DNA from: Bradyrhizobium sp. ARR65
Lineage (GTDB): Bacteria; Pseudomonadota; Alphaproteobacteria; Rhizobiales; Xanthobacteraceae
Reading direction: 5' to 3'
Length of the DNA: 64,000 bases
NCBI RefSeq assembly: GCF_000472385.1
Contig: NZ_AWZU01000011.1
Coordinates: forward strand, 106 to 64,105
Of this stretch, positions 16,851-26,338 are shown piece by piece. Position 1 is the stretch's first letter. The number at the start of each line of letters is the position of its first letter. Made by a program: the position numbers and the translations under genes. The notes below the pieces were generated by a model. It ran no database searches and was not told the origin of the DNA. It was given only the letters and a program-made list of their open reading frames with translations.

Positions 16851-18688
16851 TTCTGTTTGCCGGTCTCTTCATCCAGGCCGACGCTGCGGCCGGGGAAGCC
16901 GGCAACATCGAAATAGCGCTGCGACAGCACCCGCTGGTACTTCACGATCGTCTGCAGCCCGTTCGCGGCCGGCTTCGAAACCAGCTTGGCCGCAACCGCT
17001 TTCGGCGTGATGCCGTTGGGCAGGGCCTCCGAGATGACGCGGCCTTCGAGCCCGCCATTGGCGGCAGCACGAAGACCGAGCAACTGCGCGGCGGTCATGC
17101 CGACGTCGGCGTTGCTGACGGGCAGGGCATCGACATAGCCGGCTTTGAAGTCGGGGCCGATCGCCGCCATGAAATTCATGGTATCGCCGCGCCCGAAGCT
17201 GCCATGCATGCCCTGGCCCTGGCGCAGCACGGTGTCGGCGACCTCGACCGAGCAGTTGGTCGGCTCGTTGCATCCTTCCGCATAAGAGCGGAAGTTGACC
17301 ACGATCGAGGGCGTGGGCGTCGCCGCCTTGCCCTTCATGTTGATCTGCGACATCGGCAGCGTGCCCGGGAAGCGGCCGAGCGCGTCGTCCACGAAAAGAC
17401 CGCTGACATAATCCTGCTCCAGCAGCGCCTTGATGGTGCGGTCCGCGAGCTTCTTGTCCTTGTTCGGCAGATAGATCAGGTCGGAGCCGCCATTGGTGGC
17501 GATAACGAGGTCTGGTTTTGCGGGATCCTTGCCGAGCACGCCGTTGCCGGCCTTCGGATGGGCATTGGCGCCGACGGGCGCATTCTTATCATTCGGGTCG
17601 AACAGCGGCAGATCCAGCGCCTTGGCGAGATCGAGCGCCACAAAGCCCATGGGCAGAAAGCCCTCGGGCGTATCGGCATAGGTCACCTTCGCTGACGGGG
17701 AGGTCTTGCTCTGCTTGGAGATCGTCGAGAAGCCGTGATCGGCGGAGACGATGATGTCGGTGGTGGAGGCGAGGCCGAGCTCGTCTAGGGCCTTGCGGAG
17801 CTGCGCGAAGTTGTCATCGGCGTTCTTGATGCTGGCCATGGTGGTCGGCCCGTTGATGCCGGGGGTGATGCTGTTGAGGCTGTCGCCCTGGTTATGCTGG
17901 GTGCCGTCGGGATCGCGCGACCAGAACACGAGCACGAACGGCTTGTTGCGCGCCTTGAACATCGGCAGCACGACCTTGGTCGCGACGTCGGCGAAATAGG
18001 CCTGCTGGGCGATGTTGGCGGACGTCGTGCCCGGCGTCTTGGCATCGCCCGCCTTGCCATTGTCGCCGCGCGAGGGCGCGGTGAGGGGAAGGTTGGCCTC
18101 GGTGAGCGCGTCCTTCATGTCGTCGGACAGCGGGACGCCGTTCCTGGCCCCGGTGGAGTCGTCGATCACGATCGAATGCGCGCCCGCTTTGTCGGCCCGG
18201 TCGGTGTGATCGAACAGGTAGGTGGGACCGACCTTGCCGATCGTGGCCGTTGAAAAACCTTTGCCGCGCGCCAGCTTCAACAGCGTCTCTTCATTGAGGT
18301 AGTTGCCGCCGAAATGCTCGTCGACATCCCCGAGCACGGCATCGTTCTCGAGGAAGGGCACCACGGTGTCGCCGGCGGGCGCGGAAGTGTAGCCGGTGAA
18401 GATGGTGTTGGAGAAGGTGCCGGTATCGCCGAGATAATGTCCGGTCGCCATGCCTGAGGCGTTGGCCATGGTGAAGGTCGGAAACAGCGAGTGTGGATTC
18501 TTGAAATTGACGCCCTTGTCGCGGACCTCGGCCATCGCCGGCGCCGTCTCGGGCGTGACTTTCAGCGCGCGCAGGCCATCGGGGACGAACAGAATCAGAT
18601 TGTGCGGCGTGGCGTTATTCGCAGCGGAGGCGGCGCTCGCGGCCAAGGTGAATAGACTGGCGGATAGCAGCACGGTGGCGCGGCGCAT
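16835..18688 (-). CDS. Secreted alkaline-phosphatase-superfamily phosphodiesterase
   Basis: The 617-residue protein has a signal peptide (MRRATVLLSASLFTLAASAASA). Its core resembles the nucleotide pyrophosphatase/phosphodiesterase branch of the alkaline phosphatase superfamily: LILFVPDGLR (first metal Asp), FPTFTMANASGMATGH (candidate Thr nucleophile), SADHGFSTI (Asp-His metal site) and a C-terminal MHGSFGRGDTMNF. It probably splits phosphoesters in the periplasm; the substrate is unknown. The start at 18688 follows AGGAGATTGTT. Large insertions between motifs explain the length. Confidence 0.85.
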   Translation of the reverse strand: MRRATVLLSASLFTLAASAASAANNATPHNLILFVPDGLRALKVTPETAPAMAEVRDKGVNFKNPHSLFPTFTMANASGMATGHYLGDTGTFSNTIFTGYTSAPAGDTVVPFLENDAVLGDVDEHFGGNYLNEETLLKLARGKGFSTATIGKVGPTYLFDHTDRADKAGAHSIVIDDSTGARNGVPLSDDMKDALTEANLPLTAPSRGDNGKAGDAKTPGTTSANIAQQAYFADVATKVVLPMFKARNKPFVLVFWSRDPDGTQHNQGDSLNSITPGINGPTTMASIKNADDNFAQLRKALDELGLASTTDIIVSADHGFSTISKQSKTSPSAKVTYADTPEGFLPMGFVALDLAKALDLPLFDPNDKNAPVGANAHPKAGNGVLGKDPAKPDLVIATNGGSDLIYLPNKDKKLADRTIKALLEQDYVSGLFVDDALGRFPGTLPMSQINMKGKAATPTPSIVVNFRSYAEGCNEPTNCSVEVADTVLRQGQGMHGSFGRGDTMNFMAAIGPDFKAGYVDALPVSNADVGMTAAQLLGLRAAANGGLEGRVISEALPNGITPKAVAAKLVSKPAANGLQTIVKYQRVLSQRYFDVAGFPGRSVGLDEETGKQKTAGR

Positions 18689-18835
18689 AACAATCTCCTG
18701 GGGCAAACGAATGGGGGTCTATTCCGGGCGTGCCCTGTGTAATTTTGCTATGTGACAGATTTGTTACAGCGTGAGCAAGCGTGTGCGACGCGGGCGATTG
18801 AGTGGGAGGGCACTGCAGCCGGCCGCTCGTTGCGC

Positions 18836-18935
18836 TGTCATCGTCCGGTTTGACCGGACGATCCAGCATTCCAGAACGTTCGTGCTTGAGCGGATAGGCC
18901 GCAGCGTATTGGATGCCCCGCGTGCGCGGGGCTGG
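18836..18935. repeat. Bradyrhizobium-type palindromic intergenic repeat
   Basis: It contains a perfect 10-base inverted repeat ATCGTCCGGT (18840-18849) with ACCGGACGAT (18853-18862), then about 50 bases, then a GCCCCGC/GCGGGGC hairpin (18915-18932). I recognise this layout as a common intergenic element of Bradyrhizobium. Confidence 0.7.
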
Positions 18936-18969
18936 CGAGGCGGCGCTTCGCTGCCAAGTCGGCCATCGA

Positions 18970-19866
18970 TCAAAGCGCTTCCACGAATTCGACCATTTGA
19001 CGACGTTGATCGGGATCGGGCAACGGGCCGCGCATCGCGCCGGCATTGTCCACCATGTGGCCGGGATTGCTGGTCCCCGGGATCACCGCGGTCACACGCG
19101 GGTCGCCGAGCAAATACTTTAAGAAAAACTGTCCCCAGGAGTTCGCGAACACCCGCGCCCAGTCCGGTAATTCCTTGCCGTGCACTGCCCGGAACAATCT
19201 GCCGTTGCCGTAGGGCAACGCGGTCAGCACGCCGGCTCTGATTTCGGCCGCCAATGGCAGGATGGCTTTCTCTGCCCCACGGTTATCGAGCGAATAGTCA
19301 ATCTGGACGAAATCAGGCTTCTCCCGTTCAAGCACGGCCTCGACCACGGAATAGTCGCGATGGAATGTCGAGGTGATACCGACATAGCGGCACATACCTT
19401 GTTTCTTCCAGTCCCTGAAGCGTTGGAGAGATTGCTGCTTGCTCCTGACGTTGTGGAGCTGCAGCAGATCGACGCCTTTCGTCTTCAGTCGGGCCAACGA
19501 TCGCTTGAGCTCTTCAGGGTCGGGCGACTCGAGCTTGGTGGCGATGAAGAGCTCGTCGCGCAACCCGGCAGTCGTCGTGACCTCGCCCAGCACGCTTTCC
19601 GCATCGCCATACGTTGAGGCTGTGTCGATGAGCCGTCCGCCGCTCTTAACCAGAGCCTTTACGACTGCATCGGCCTTGCTTCGCGTCGCTTCGTTGTTCT
19701 CGTCGAAAACGTAGGCGGTGCCGAGGCCAACGGCGGGAATGCGCTCGCCGCTGCCGGGAATCGCACGGGTGAGAAGCGGCGTCTCCGTTTGGGCAACGGC
19801 TCTGGTCGATACCAGAAATCCGCCGGCGAGCGCGGCAAAGTCGCGGCGGCTCATTGGGCGAGTCAT
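18970..19866 (-). CDS. Tat-exported aldo/keto reductase
   Basis: The 298-residue protein begins with a twin-arginine signal (MSRRDFAALAGGFLVSTRAVAQ). It continues as an aldo/keto reductase barrel with the family's Asp-Tyr region (LIDTASTYGDAESVLG), a Lys in FIATKLESP and the His region LLQLHNVRS. These enzymes use NADPH, which is unusual outside the cytoplasm, so the export signal makes its cofactor supply a question. The ATG at 19866 overlaps the transporter stop as ATGA, which favours it over 19878. It is the third gene of a tight operon. Confidence 0.85.
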   Translation of the reverse strand: MTRPMSRRDFAALAGGFLVSTRAVAQTETPLLTRAIPGSGERIPAVGLGTAYVFDENNEATRSKADAVVKALVKSGGRLIDTASTYGDAESVLGEVTTTAGLRDELFIATKLESPDPEELKRSLARLKTKGVDLLQLHNVRSKQQSLQRFRDWKKQGMCRYVGITSTFHRDYSVVEAVLEREKPDFVQIDYSLDNRGAEKAILPLAAEIRAGVLTALPYGNGRLFRAVHGKELPDWARVFANSWGQFFLKYLLGDPRVTAVIPGTSNPGHMVDNAGAMRGPLPDPDQRRQMVEFVEAL

Positions 19867-21173
19867 TCGGATTGCCATCCCGGCGCTCCTTCGTCATCTG
19901 TTTTCGCCGCAAGACGCTCCTGCGTTCGCCCCAGCGCAGTTGAGAGAACGAGCCAGCCCACAGTGACGGGCAGCGCGCAGAGCGCGATGGCGCCAAGCTT
20001 CAGGCCCAGCACCTGCAGGCTGTCATAGACCCAACCATATAACGCGTCCGAGCCGCGATAGATCACCACGTCGATCAGGTTCTTGGCCTTGTACTTTTCC
20101 TCGCGCCCAACCACGGTGAAGAAGACCTGCCGCGCCGGATTTGCGATTGCAAAATTCATCCAGCGTTGCGCGACCTGTAGCGTCACCACGACCGACAGGC
20201 TCGGCGCGATCGCCAACGCAGCGAAGCCCACGACATAGATGCCGGGCAAAGCTGCGGCCGAAATGCCCGTGCCGAAGCGCCTGAGAAACGCGGCCGTGGC
20301 GAAAACCTGTGTTGCCAGGCTCAAGAGGCCTACGGCCAGATCGATGCCTGCAAACAGGCGGGTTTGCGCCGCCGCGCCGTGCATCGTTGCCGACACGACA
20401 TTGGCCTGCGCGAAATAGGCAATCGTCGCGCCGAACGAGAGCAAGCTGACCCAGCCGGCCACGCCCAGGAGGTAGGGTGAGCGTAGCAGTTCGGACAAGC
20501 CTGCGAACGCGCTGCCGCCAATGCGGTGCCCTCGAGTATCTGCTTCCGTCGACGGCTCCGCCACGCGTTCAATTCGATGCACGCAGAGCACTGCCAGTTC
20601 GAGCAAGACAATGGTCACGATCAAGAGGTTGACCGGCCCCAGCGGCCCCGACAGCCAGATTGTGATGATGGGGCCAAGAAGCGCGCCGGCCGTTCCGCCA
20701 GCGCCGATGAACCCGAACAACCGCTTGCCCTGTTCCGACGTAAACAGATCGGCCATGAACGACCAGAACACAGCGACCGCGAACAAGTTGAAGACGCTGA
20801 CCCAGACGAAGAACACGCGCGCCACGATCACTTTTTCGATGTCTAAAAACAGCAACAGCCAAAACAGAACCAGGTTGGCGACAAAGAAGTGGTAGACAAT
20901 CGGAATGAATCTGACCCGTGGCAATCTCGCCACCAGCGCGCCGTAGACGGGTTGCGCGACGAGCAGGCTGACAAACGTGGCCGTGAACAGCCAGGGTAGG
21001 TTTTTGGTCCCGCCCGCAATACCCATCTGATCGCGCAGCGGACGCAGCACGTAGTAGCTGGCAAGCAGGGTGAAGAAATACGCAAACGACCACCACGCCG
21101 TCGCCCGTTCGCGCGCGGTACCGGGCACCGTGCGCTGCAACCAGCCCCCGAGAGCCGCTGCGGAAGCCATCAT
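19863..21173 (-). CDS. NTP/NDP exchange-type (Npt) membrane transporter
   Basis: The 436-residue protein has about twelve hydrophobic segments. Its opening pattern, ASYYVLRPLRDQMGIAGG followed by LPWLFTATFVS, together with FWSFMADLFTSEQGKRLFGFI, matches the nucleotide-transporter (ADP/ATP carrier of plastids and intracellular bacteria) relatives found in free-living bacteria. Those homologues have no proven substrate. Its start overlaps the stop of the preceding reductase gene (ATGA at 21170-21173), and its stop overlaps the next start. All three are surely cotranscribed. Confidence 0.82.
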   Translation of the reverse strand: MMASAAALGGWLQRTVPGTARERATAWWSFAYFFTLLASYYVLRPLRDQMGIAGGTKNLPWLFTATFVSLLVAQPVYGALVARLPRVRFIPIVYHFFVANLVLFWLLLFLDIEKVIVARVFFVWVSVFNLFAVAVFWSFMADLFTSEQGKRLFGFIGAGGTAGALLGPIITIWLSGPLGPVNLLIVTIVLLELAVLCVHRIERVAEPSTEADTRGHRIGGSAFAGLSELLRSPYLLGVAGWVSLLSFGATIAYFAQANVVSATMHGAAAQTRLFAGIDLAVGLLSLATQVFATAAFLRRFGTGISAAALPGIYVVGFAALAIAPSLSVVVTLQVAQRWMNFAIANPARQVFFTVVGREEKYKAKNLIDVVIYRGSDALYGWVYDSLQVLGLKLGAIALCALPVTVGWLVLSTALGRTQERLAAKTDDEGAPGWQSE

Positions 21174-21919
21174 GGTGCCAGCGATAGCTTCTGCCTGAGT
21201 TCCGCTGCGCTCGCATTCTGGCCATATCCCGGCGCGCCGCGCTGGAAGCGGCTCGCATCGGCCAGTTTACCGACCTCCACAGGATCAAAGCCGGCATCGC
21301 GCACCAGTTGCGCTGCCACCTGGACTGCCTCCTGATCATCGCCCGCAATCGGAACCGCGAGCCTGGGGGCAGGACGGTTCGCTTCGCGTTCAAAGATCGT
21401 GTAGGAGAGCGTGTTGAAGGCGCGCACCAGCCGCGCGCCAGGCAGGTATTTTTGCGACGTCACTCCGATGCCACTGCGCTCGACCTCGTCGGCGATGGCG
21501 CCGTCACGGCTGGCCACGGCATTGTTGGCGTCGAGCACGATCTTCCCCGCTAGCGATTTGCCGTAATCTTTGCCGATCTGCGGCAGCGCGCCGTAAGGCA
21601 CTGCTATGAAGACGACGTCGCCAAATGCAATGGCCTGATCGACGGTGCCGGCCTGTGCAAGTGGGCCAAGGCGAGCCACGAGGTCTTGCAATTCCTCGGG
21701 ATGACGCGATGAAAAGAAGACTGGATGGCCTGCCTTGATCCAGAGGCCACCAATCGTGCCGCCGATATGGCCCGCACCAATCACGCCGATTTTCACCTTG
21801 GAACCAGGGCTCGTCTGACCGGATGCGGTCATGGGTTGGAGCACCCTTTGGAGGATGAGTGCTCCTGCAGCGCCCACTAGAGCGCGGCGACGGCGATCAA
21901 TAGGCACATGCTCCAACAT
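21170..21919 (-). CDS. NADP-dependent F420-reductase-like dinucleotide-binding protein
   Basis: The 249-residue protein has a twin-arginine-like N-terminus (DRRRRALVGAAGALILQR), then a Rossmann domain with VKIGVIGAGHIGGTIGGLW (GxGxxG), VVFIAVPYGALP and GKIVLDANNAV. Its C-terminal half (PGARLVRAFNTLSYTIF ... GFDPVEVGKLAD) is typical of the F420-reductase-like family. Rhizobia lack F420, so NADP-linked reduction of another substrate is expected. The start is placed at 21919 because the upstream frame lacks protein-like composition. It leads a three-gene operon. Confidence 0.82.
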   Translation of the reverse strand: MLEHVPIDRRRRALVGAAGALILQRVLQPMTASGQTSPGSKVKIGVIGAGHIGGTIGGLWIKAGHPVFFSSRHPEELQDLVARLGPLAQAGTVDQAIAFGDVVFIAVPYGALPQIGKDYGKSLAGKIVLDANNAVASRDGAIADEVERSGIGVTSQKYLPGARLVRAFNTLSYTIFEREANRPAPRLAVPIAGDDQEAVQVAAQLVRDAGFDPVEVGKLADASRFQRGAPGYGQNASAAELRQKLSLAP

Positions 21920-22243
21920 CAGCACACCTATTGCGGATTGCAGGACGTGTCGCTTTCTTTTGTGTCGTTTACCGCGACGGGCGGTATCATAGCACGATAA
22001 CGCGCGAAACGTCATAAATTGTCGCCTGAAACTGGCGCTCGCACAGAGTTGATCTGTTTGTCTGTTTGCTCCTCGTGTCAGGCGCGGCCACGCATGATGT
22101 CTGCTTGCTGAACTCCTCTCGTCTCCGGAGCGTGATGAAACTGAGTTGAGCCGGCATGGCACGTGTCACCTCTGCCCGCTGGTGAGAGGTGTGATCGTCG
22201 GATCGATTCAATTCCAGTTCATCTCGTTCTGTGGCCACGGGAT

Positions 22244-22558
22244 TTATTTCGGTGCAGCCGACGGAGCGGTCTTCGGCTCTGTGGGAATGGCCGGCACGTC
22301 ATCCCTCACGCTACACTGTTCGACGTAAGAGTCTTCGGTCATACCGCGTTTCATCATCGCTTCTCGGTCAGCTCTCCATTCATCCTCGCAATCCTTCAAG
22401 ATTTTTTCCTTCGAGCTCTGTCCGTTTATTTTGAGTGGCGCGGACGTGGCAGCAGTGACGGCGGTCGCGTTGGGCTTGGCAGTCTGCGCAAATGCGGTGA
22501 AATGCAGGATTGCTATTCCAGTAAGCGCCCCACAGACCAAGCATAGATGCTGTTTCAT
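22244..22558 (-). CDS. Small secreted hypothetical protein
   Basis: The 104-residue product has a signal peptide (MKQHLCLVCGALTGIAILHFTAFAQ). A low-complexity Ala/Thr linker follows, then a charged helical segment with two cysteines (LKDCEDEWRADREAMMKRG and YVEQCSV) and a Pro/Ala-rich end. The helical segment resembles short repeats in other Bradyrhizobium periplasmic proteins of unknown function. The Met at 22558 was chosen because it begins the signal peptide; the longer upstream frame is not protein-like. Confidence 0.7.
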   Translation of the reverse strand: MKQHLCLVCGALTGIAILHFTAFAQTAKPNATAVTAATSAPLKINGQSSKEKILKDCEDEWRADREAMMKRGMTEDSYVEQCSVRDDVPAIPTEPKTAPSAAPK

Positions 22559-22961
22559 CTTTCGGCTCCCGCGGGCGATAGCTTGTATCGCGAGAAGCTC
22601 TTCTAAACGCGTAATCCTGCCTGCAATCATTCCATTTGTGATCCCGCGCGAACCAATGCAGATCGGTCGCGCCTGTTCCTGCCTGGTGACCCCGGGGACT
22701 CGTCCCGTCGCTACAGAGCTTGGCCATTGCCGAACGCGATGATGACGCAGGTGTCCGCTTTCAGCGTTACGAAAAAATCCATCGTGGCAACGCACAAAGC
22801 CCCGACTGGGGTTGCCTGGCGGACCTACCTGCGCGCCGCGCAAACCCGCGCCTCCGCGAGGTCGGAACGCATGCCGTGTTTCGGTGTTGTGCGTTGCAAA
22901 GGTCTCTTACTTTGCCTTCCTCGAAATCCTGATCTTGATCGTCGCGTTCTGGGAGGCACCG
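22559..22961. promoter_or_regulatory. Divergent spacer with a weak stress-promoter match
   Basis: No gene is supported in this 403-base divergent spacer. On the + strand GGAAC (22864-22868) is followed 18 bases later by TT (22887-22888), which fits the spacing of alphaproteobacterial EcfG promoters, but the -10 reads TGTT rather than CGTT. It would lie about 70 bases before the transglycosylase start. Confidence 0.35.
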
Positions 22962-23993
22962 ATGAGGTTGGCTTCGCACGTACCCGGCCCCGCGAAAGCG
23001 ATCGTGATGAGATTTGAGGTGAGCAGCGCCCCGCCACCCGGCGGCTTCGGCCGGGCTTCCGACTTCCTCCTGAGACTGCTCCTGTCCACGATGATCGCGG
23101 CGATTGGGCCGCCCGCACTCGCGTCGGAGGTCGGCGGTGATCCGGCGGCCGTGCACCAACAGCCCTCTGCTGAAAACCGCCAACCGGGAGAACATCAGGA
23201 AACGAAACAAAATGACGGGCCGGAGCAGAACGCTCCATCGTCAGCACCAAGACTCTGTGAGGTGCTCGCCACGGCGGCGACGGCCAACGATCTGCCGGTC
23301 GATTTCTTCACCCGTCTGATCTGGCAGGAAAACCGCTTCAAGCCGGACGCGATCAGCCCGAAAGGTGCGCAGGGCATAGCTCAATTCATGCCGACGACCG
23401 CAAGATCGAGCGGCCTTGAAAACCCGTTTGATCCGCGCGAAGCGATTGCGAAGTCCGGTGAGCTGCTCGCTGGCCTGCGTCGTGAATTTGGAAATCTCGG
23501 CCTTGCGGCAGCGGCGTACAATGCCGCATCGGGACGTGTTCACGATTGGCTTGGGGGAGGGCGGCCGCTTCCGCAGGAAACGCGGGCCTATGTGCGGTTC
23601 GTGACCGGTCGCTCTGTCGAGGAATGGGCCGCAGGCCAGACCAACCCGGTTGCGATGACTTCGGTCGAAGTTGTGCCCTGCAATCCGGCGACCTCTATTT
23701 TGATTGCGCGTAAGCCGGATGCATTCTCGCCGAGACCTGAAACCATCAAGCCATGGGGCGTGGAAGTGGTCGGCGGGCCGACCCCGGCAAAGGCGCTTGC
23801 TCGCTACCGTGAATGGAAGCCGAAATACACGGCGATCGTCGCGGACCGCGAACCGCATGTCGTGATTCGCGGAATCCTGGGCGAGATGGGCGCCGCACGC
23901 GTCAGAATTGGTGAAGACACCCAGGGCGAGGCAAAAAAACTATGCGCCGCGCTGATGGCAGCCGGCGCGTATTGCGACGTGCTGCGCAACTGA
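22962..23993 (+). CDS. Lytic transglycosylase (SLT domain)
   Basis: The 343-residue protein has a hydrophobic export segment at about residues 34-53. A Gln/Glu-rich linker follows, then a soluble-lytic-transglycosylase domain at about 100-205, with catalytic Glu in LIWQENRFKPDAIS, then KGAQGIAQFMPTTA and AAAAYNAASGRV. The C-terminal part (about 270-343) may be a SPOR-like peptidoglycan-binding region. It cleaves glycan strands of peptidoglycan in the periplasm. GGGAGGCACCG before the ATG supports the start at 22962. Confidence 0.9.
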   Translation: MRLASHVPGPAKAIVMRFEVSSAPPPGGFGRASDFLLRLLLSTMIAAIGPPALASEVGGDPAAVHQQPSAENRQPGEHQETKQNDGPEQNAPSSAPRLCEVLATAATANDLPVDFFTRLIWQENRFKPDAISPKGAQGIAQFMPTTARSSGLENPFDPREAIAKSGELLAGLRREFGNLGLAAAAYNAASGRVHDWLGGGRPLPQETRAYVRFVTGRSVEEWAAGQTNPVAMTSVEVVPCNPATSILIARKPDAFSPRPETIKPWGVEVVGGPTPAKALARYREWKPKYTAIVADREPHVVIRGILGEMGAARVRIGEDTQGEAKKLCAALMAAGAYCDVLRN

Positions 23994-24157
23994 ATGCGAG
24001 CCGCTGCCGGTGTGCGAGATCATAGGGGGCTGCATCTCGGGTACGTCTGCTGTCGCAGGTGCAGCGGGCATACTTTGGCTACGCTTCGACGGCAGCTCAT
24101 GACCCAAGGCGGTCCTCCGCCAGAAGCCAGCCTCACGGCGCGCGTTTGTCGGCGTCT

Positions 24158-24436
24158 TTACCAGCTCCACCAGCTCCACGCCGGAAGCGTCACCTCTTGA
24201 GGCCCAAAGCGTATCACCGGAACTACGGGCGGGCCGTATGGATCGATCCGGTCGTCCTCAGGGCGAAAACGATATCGTGGAACGATATAGGAATCCCAGT
24301 AAGGCCTTACCACGGGCACCCTGACGACAAGCCTCGCCCGTGGTTCACGAACGACTTGAGCTGCGGCACTGAGCGTCCCCAGGTCACACAGCACCACGGC
24401 CGCTCCGAGAGCGAACGCTACGGTCATTATCTTCAT
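24158..24436 (-). CDS. Small secreted Arg/Pro/Tyr-rich protein
   Basis: The 92-residue product begins with a signal peptide (MKIMTVAFALGAAVVLCDLGTLSAAAQ). The mature region is basic and rich in Arg, Val, Pro and aromatic residues (VPVVRPYWDSYIVPRYRF), ending in a Trp cluster (AWSWWSW). The composition suggests an extended envelope-associated polypeptide; no family is recognised. GGAGGCAAGGC precedes the start. Confidence 0.65.
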   Translation of the reverse strand: MKIMTVAFALGAAVVLCDLGTLSAAAQVVREPRARLVVRVPVVRPYWDSYIVPRYRFRPEDDRIDPYGPPVVPVIRFGPQEVTLPAWSWWSW

Positions 24437-24824
24437 GCCTTGCCTCCTTGCCGCCCAGGCGAGTTGGGCGGCTCAATCTTCCTGGTCACTCATCCGCAAT
24501 CGGCGCCCCGCCAGGCGATGGCGCAAATAAATCTCCATACGTGCAGGTAGAGAGCTCCTTTGGCCTCTTTGCACACGTGATCTTCTACCGTATGCTACCT
24601 GCGAACTCAGCCGACGACGATGTCTTATTTCAGTCTGATTGTCACAATTCTGAATTCTTCGAATTGAAGTTTTTTGATTTCGTGGCGCAAGCAGCGATGA
24701 AGCCAAGAGACTTCAGCGAGCACATGTTCACGTTGCAGGGATTTTGCCGCGGCTAGGGTTCGACCGCGGATCGTGATCCGATTCGGACATGGCCGCTACA
24801 GGGCAGCGGCCCATTCGCGCAATC
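24437..24824. other. Intergenic region, nothing recognised
   Basis: No protein or RNA gene is supported in these 388 bases. Base composition is lower in GC around 24570-24680 than in its neighbours. Short frames on both strands lack family features. Confidence 0.45.
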
Positions 24825-26018
24825 CTACTTGTTTGAGAATGTCGCGGTAACGGGCTCAATCGGCTGGGTCCACCGTGGCTGCCGCCCGGGTTTGATGCTG
24901 ATCGAGTTCAGCAGCGTCGCGGCGACGATCATCACCAGGATTCCGCCAAGACTGAGCATGATCTGCATCGCGAGCCGATCCGAGATGTCGAGCAGCGTCA
25001 GATGGCTGGCGAGCGCCAGGAGAACGCCGAGGCAATAAATTGGCAGTGAGTTCTGGCCACAGCACCTCGCGCAGCGCATCACCGGCGTCGATAGCGCTCG
25101 CCAATCGTGAGGAACGAACCGTACCGCCACAATTGCAAGAGCCAAAAAATGCAGCAGTCGCAGCGGGCTGAGATTCGATTTGTCCAGCGGGAAAAGCAGC
25201 TTCGTCACAGTCTGCGGGACCAGCGGCTCCAGCGGCTTGATAGTCCAACTCAACGTGATGATCAGGCTGAAAACCAGATAGAGAAGGGCAAGCACCAGCG
25301 CCGTGCGAGAGGTCAGCGACGGCCGGAATTTGTGCCCCTCGATGACGCACCACAAGCCCAGCACGATCAGAAACTGCCAGGCCAGGGGATTGAAGAACCA
25401 GCGGTTGTTGGGCCAGGCGGGAACGCTCCAGCCGAAGACCTGCACGAGCGAATAAAGCAACAGCGAGGCGCCAAGCGTCACGTTTGGTGCTCGCAGCAGC
25501 AGCCACAGCAGCGGCGCGAACGAAGCGTGAAAGATCACAAAGACGGGGAGGACGTCGGTGTTGACGGGACGGTATTGCAGGACCGCAGCGTGCGCGAGGG
25601 TCGCGCCAGGACGTTCCAACAAAATTCGCGTATTGCTCTCGTCGGCAAGATGATCGCGGCCTGCGAGGTAAACCATGATGGCGCAAGCGAGCGTGAGCAG
25701 CAGAAATGCGGCATAAATGTCCCACGCCCTCCGGAGCGAGCGGCCGATCATGCCGCTCCAGCCCTCGCGCTGAGATGCCCTGCCGTAGGCCAGCGCGCAG
25801 GTCACGCCCGAGATGAACATGAATACTTCGGCCGCATCGCTGAAGCCGTAGTTCCGCAGTGTCAGCCAGCTTCCGATATTGTTGGGAACATGGTCAAGAA
25901 AGATCCACCACAACGCGATGCCGCGGCAGACATCGATCCGCAGGTCGCGGCCAAGCCCCTTGAGCTCCGGCGGTGCGTTGCCGCCCAATGGCTTCGAGCT
26001 GTGAGTTCGATCATGCAT
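24825..26018 (-). CDS. OpgC-type membrane acyltransferase
   Basis: The 397-residue protein has about ten hydrophobic helices. Its opening matches the OpgC family: RDLRIDVCRGIALWWIFLDH (residues about 25-45, with the conserved Asp, Arg and His), then NYGFSDAAEVFMFISG. OpgC proteins add succinyl or other acyl groups to osmoregulated periplasmic glucans at the inner membrane. No glucan synthase gene is near, so the acceptor is not confirmed. The start at 26018 is chosen because the frame upstream to 26192 lacks protein-like features. Confidence 0.88.
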   Translation of the reverse strand: MHDRTHSSKPLGGNAPPELKGLGRDLRIDVCRGIALWWIFLDHVPNNIGSWLTLRNYGFSDAAEVFMFISGVTCALAYGRASQREGWSGMIGRSLRRAWDIYAAFLLLTLACAIMVYLAGRDHLADESNTRILLERPGATLAHAAVLQYRPVNTDVLPVFVIFHASFAPLLWLLLRAPNVTLGASLLLYSLVQVFGWSVPAWPNNRWFFNPLAWQFLIVLGLWCVIEGHKFRPSLTSRTALVLALLYLVFSLIITLSWTIKPLEPLVPQTVTKLLFPLDKSNLSPLRLLHFLALAIVAVRFVPHDWRALSTPVMRCARCCGQNSLPIYCLGVLLALASHLTLLDISDRLAMQIMLSLGGILVMIVAATLLNSISIKPGRQPRWTQPIEPVTATFSNK

Positions 26019-26146
26019 CTGACTGCCCTGTCCGGCGTGCGCATACGCTCTCGGTCGGACACAGGTCGATGACGCGCTCGCAATGCTCGTGGACTGCGTA
26101 GGTACCGAGCAGGTCGCCGACCGAGCGATGGGGTTACGAGTGGTGG

Positions 26147-26338
26147 CTATGTAGTGGTTGGGGCTTCGTTCGCCGTGGCTCCGTCGCCCCAACGGCTATC
26201 CCGATCACCGGGGTCGCCGCCATCCCGATCCGCTCCCAGGCTTTCGTCGCAAACAACCGGGATCAGAAGCTGCTTTCGCATTTCGGCGAGGCGGGCACGG
26301 CAATATTCGGTGTAAAGCAGGTCGAATATGGTGGGCAT
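26147..26338 (-). CDS. Possible small protein
   Basis: The 63-residue frame starts MPTIFDLLYTEYCRARLAEM, a good amphipathic helix, then turns into an acidic and Gly-rich tail. GAGGG lies about eleven bases before the ATG. Small proteins with an FDLLYxEYCRARLxEM start seem familiar from Bradyrhizobium, but this rests on recollection. It lies upstream of, and on the same strand as, the acyltransferase gene. No function can be proposed. Confidence 0.4.
   Translation of the reverse strand: MPTIFDLLYTEYCRARLAEMRKQLLIPVVCDESLGADRDGGDPGDRDSRWGDGATANEAPTTT

Noticed and set aside
25107..26072. 321-codon + strand frame
   Set aside because: Antisense to the OpgC-like gene, whose membrane helices and family start are clear.
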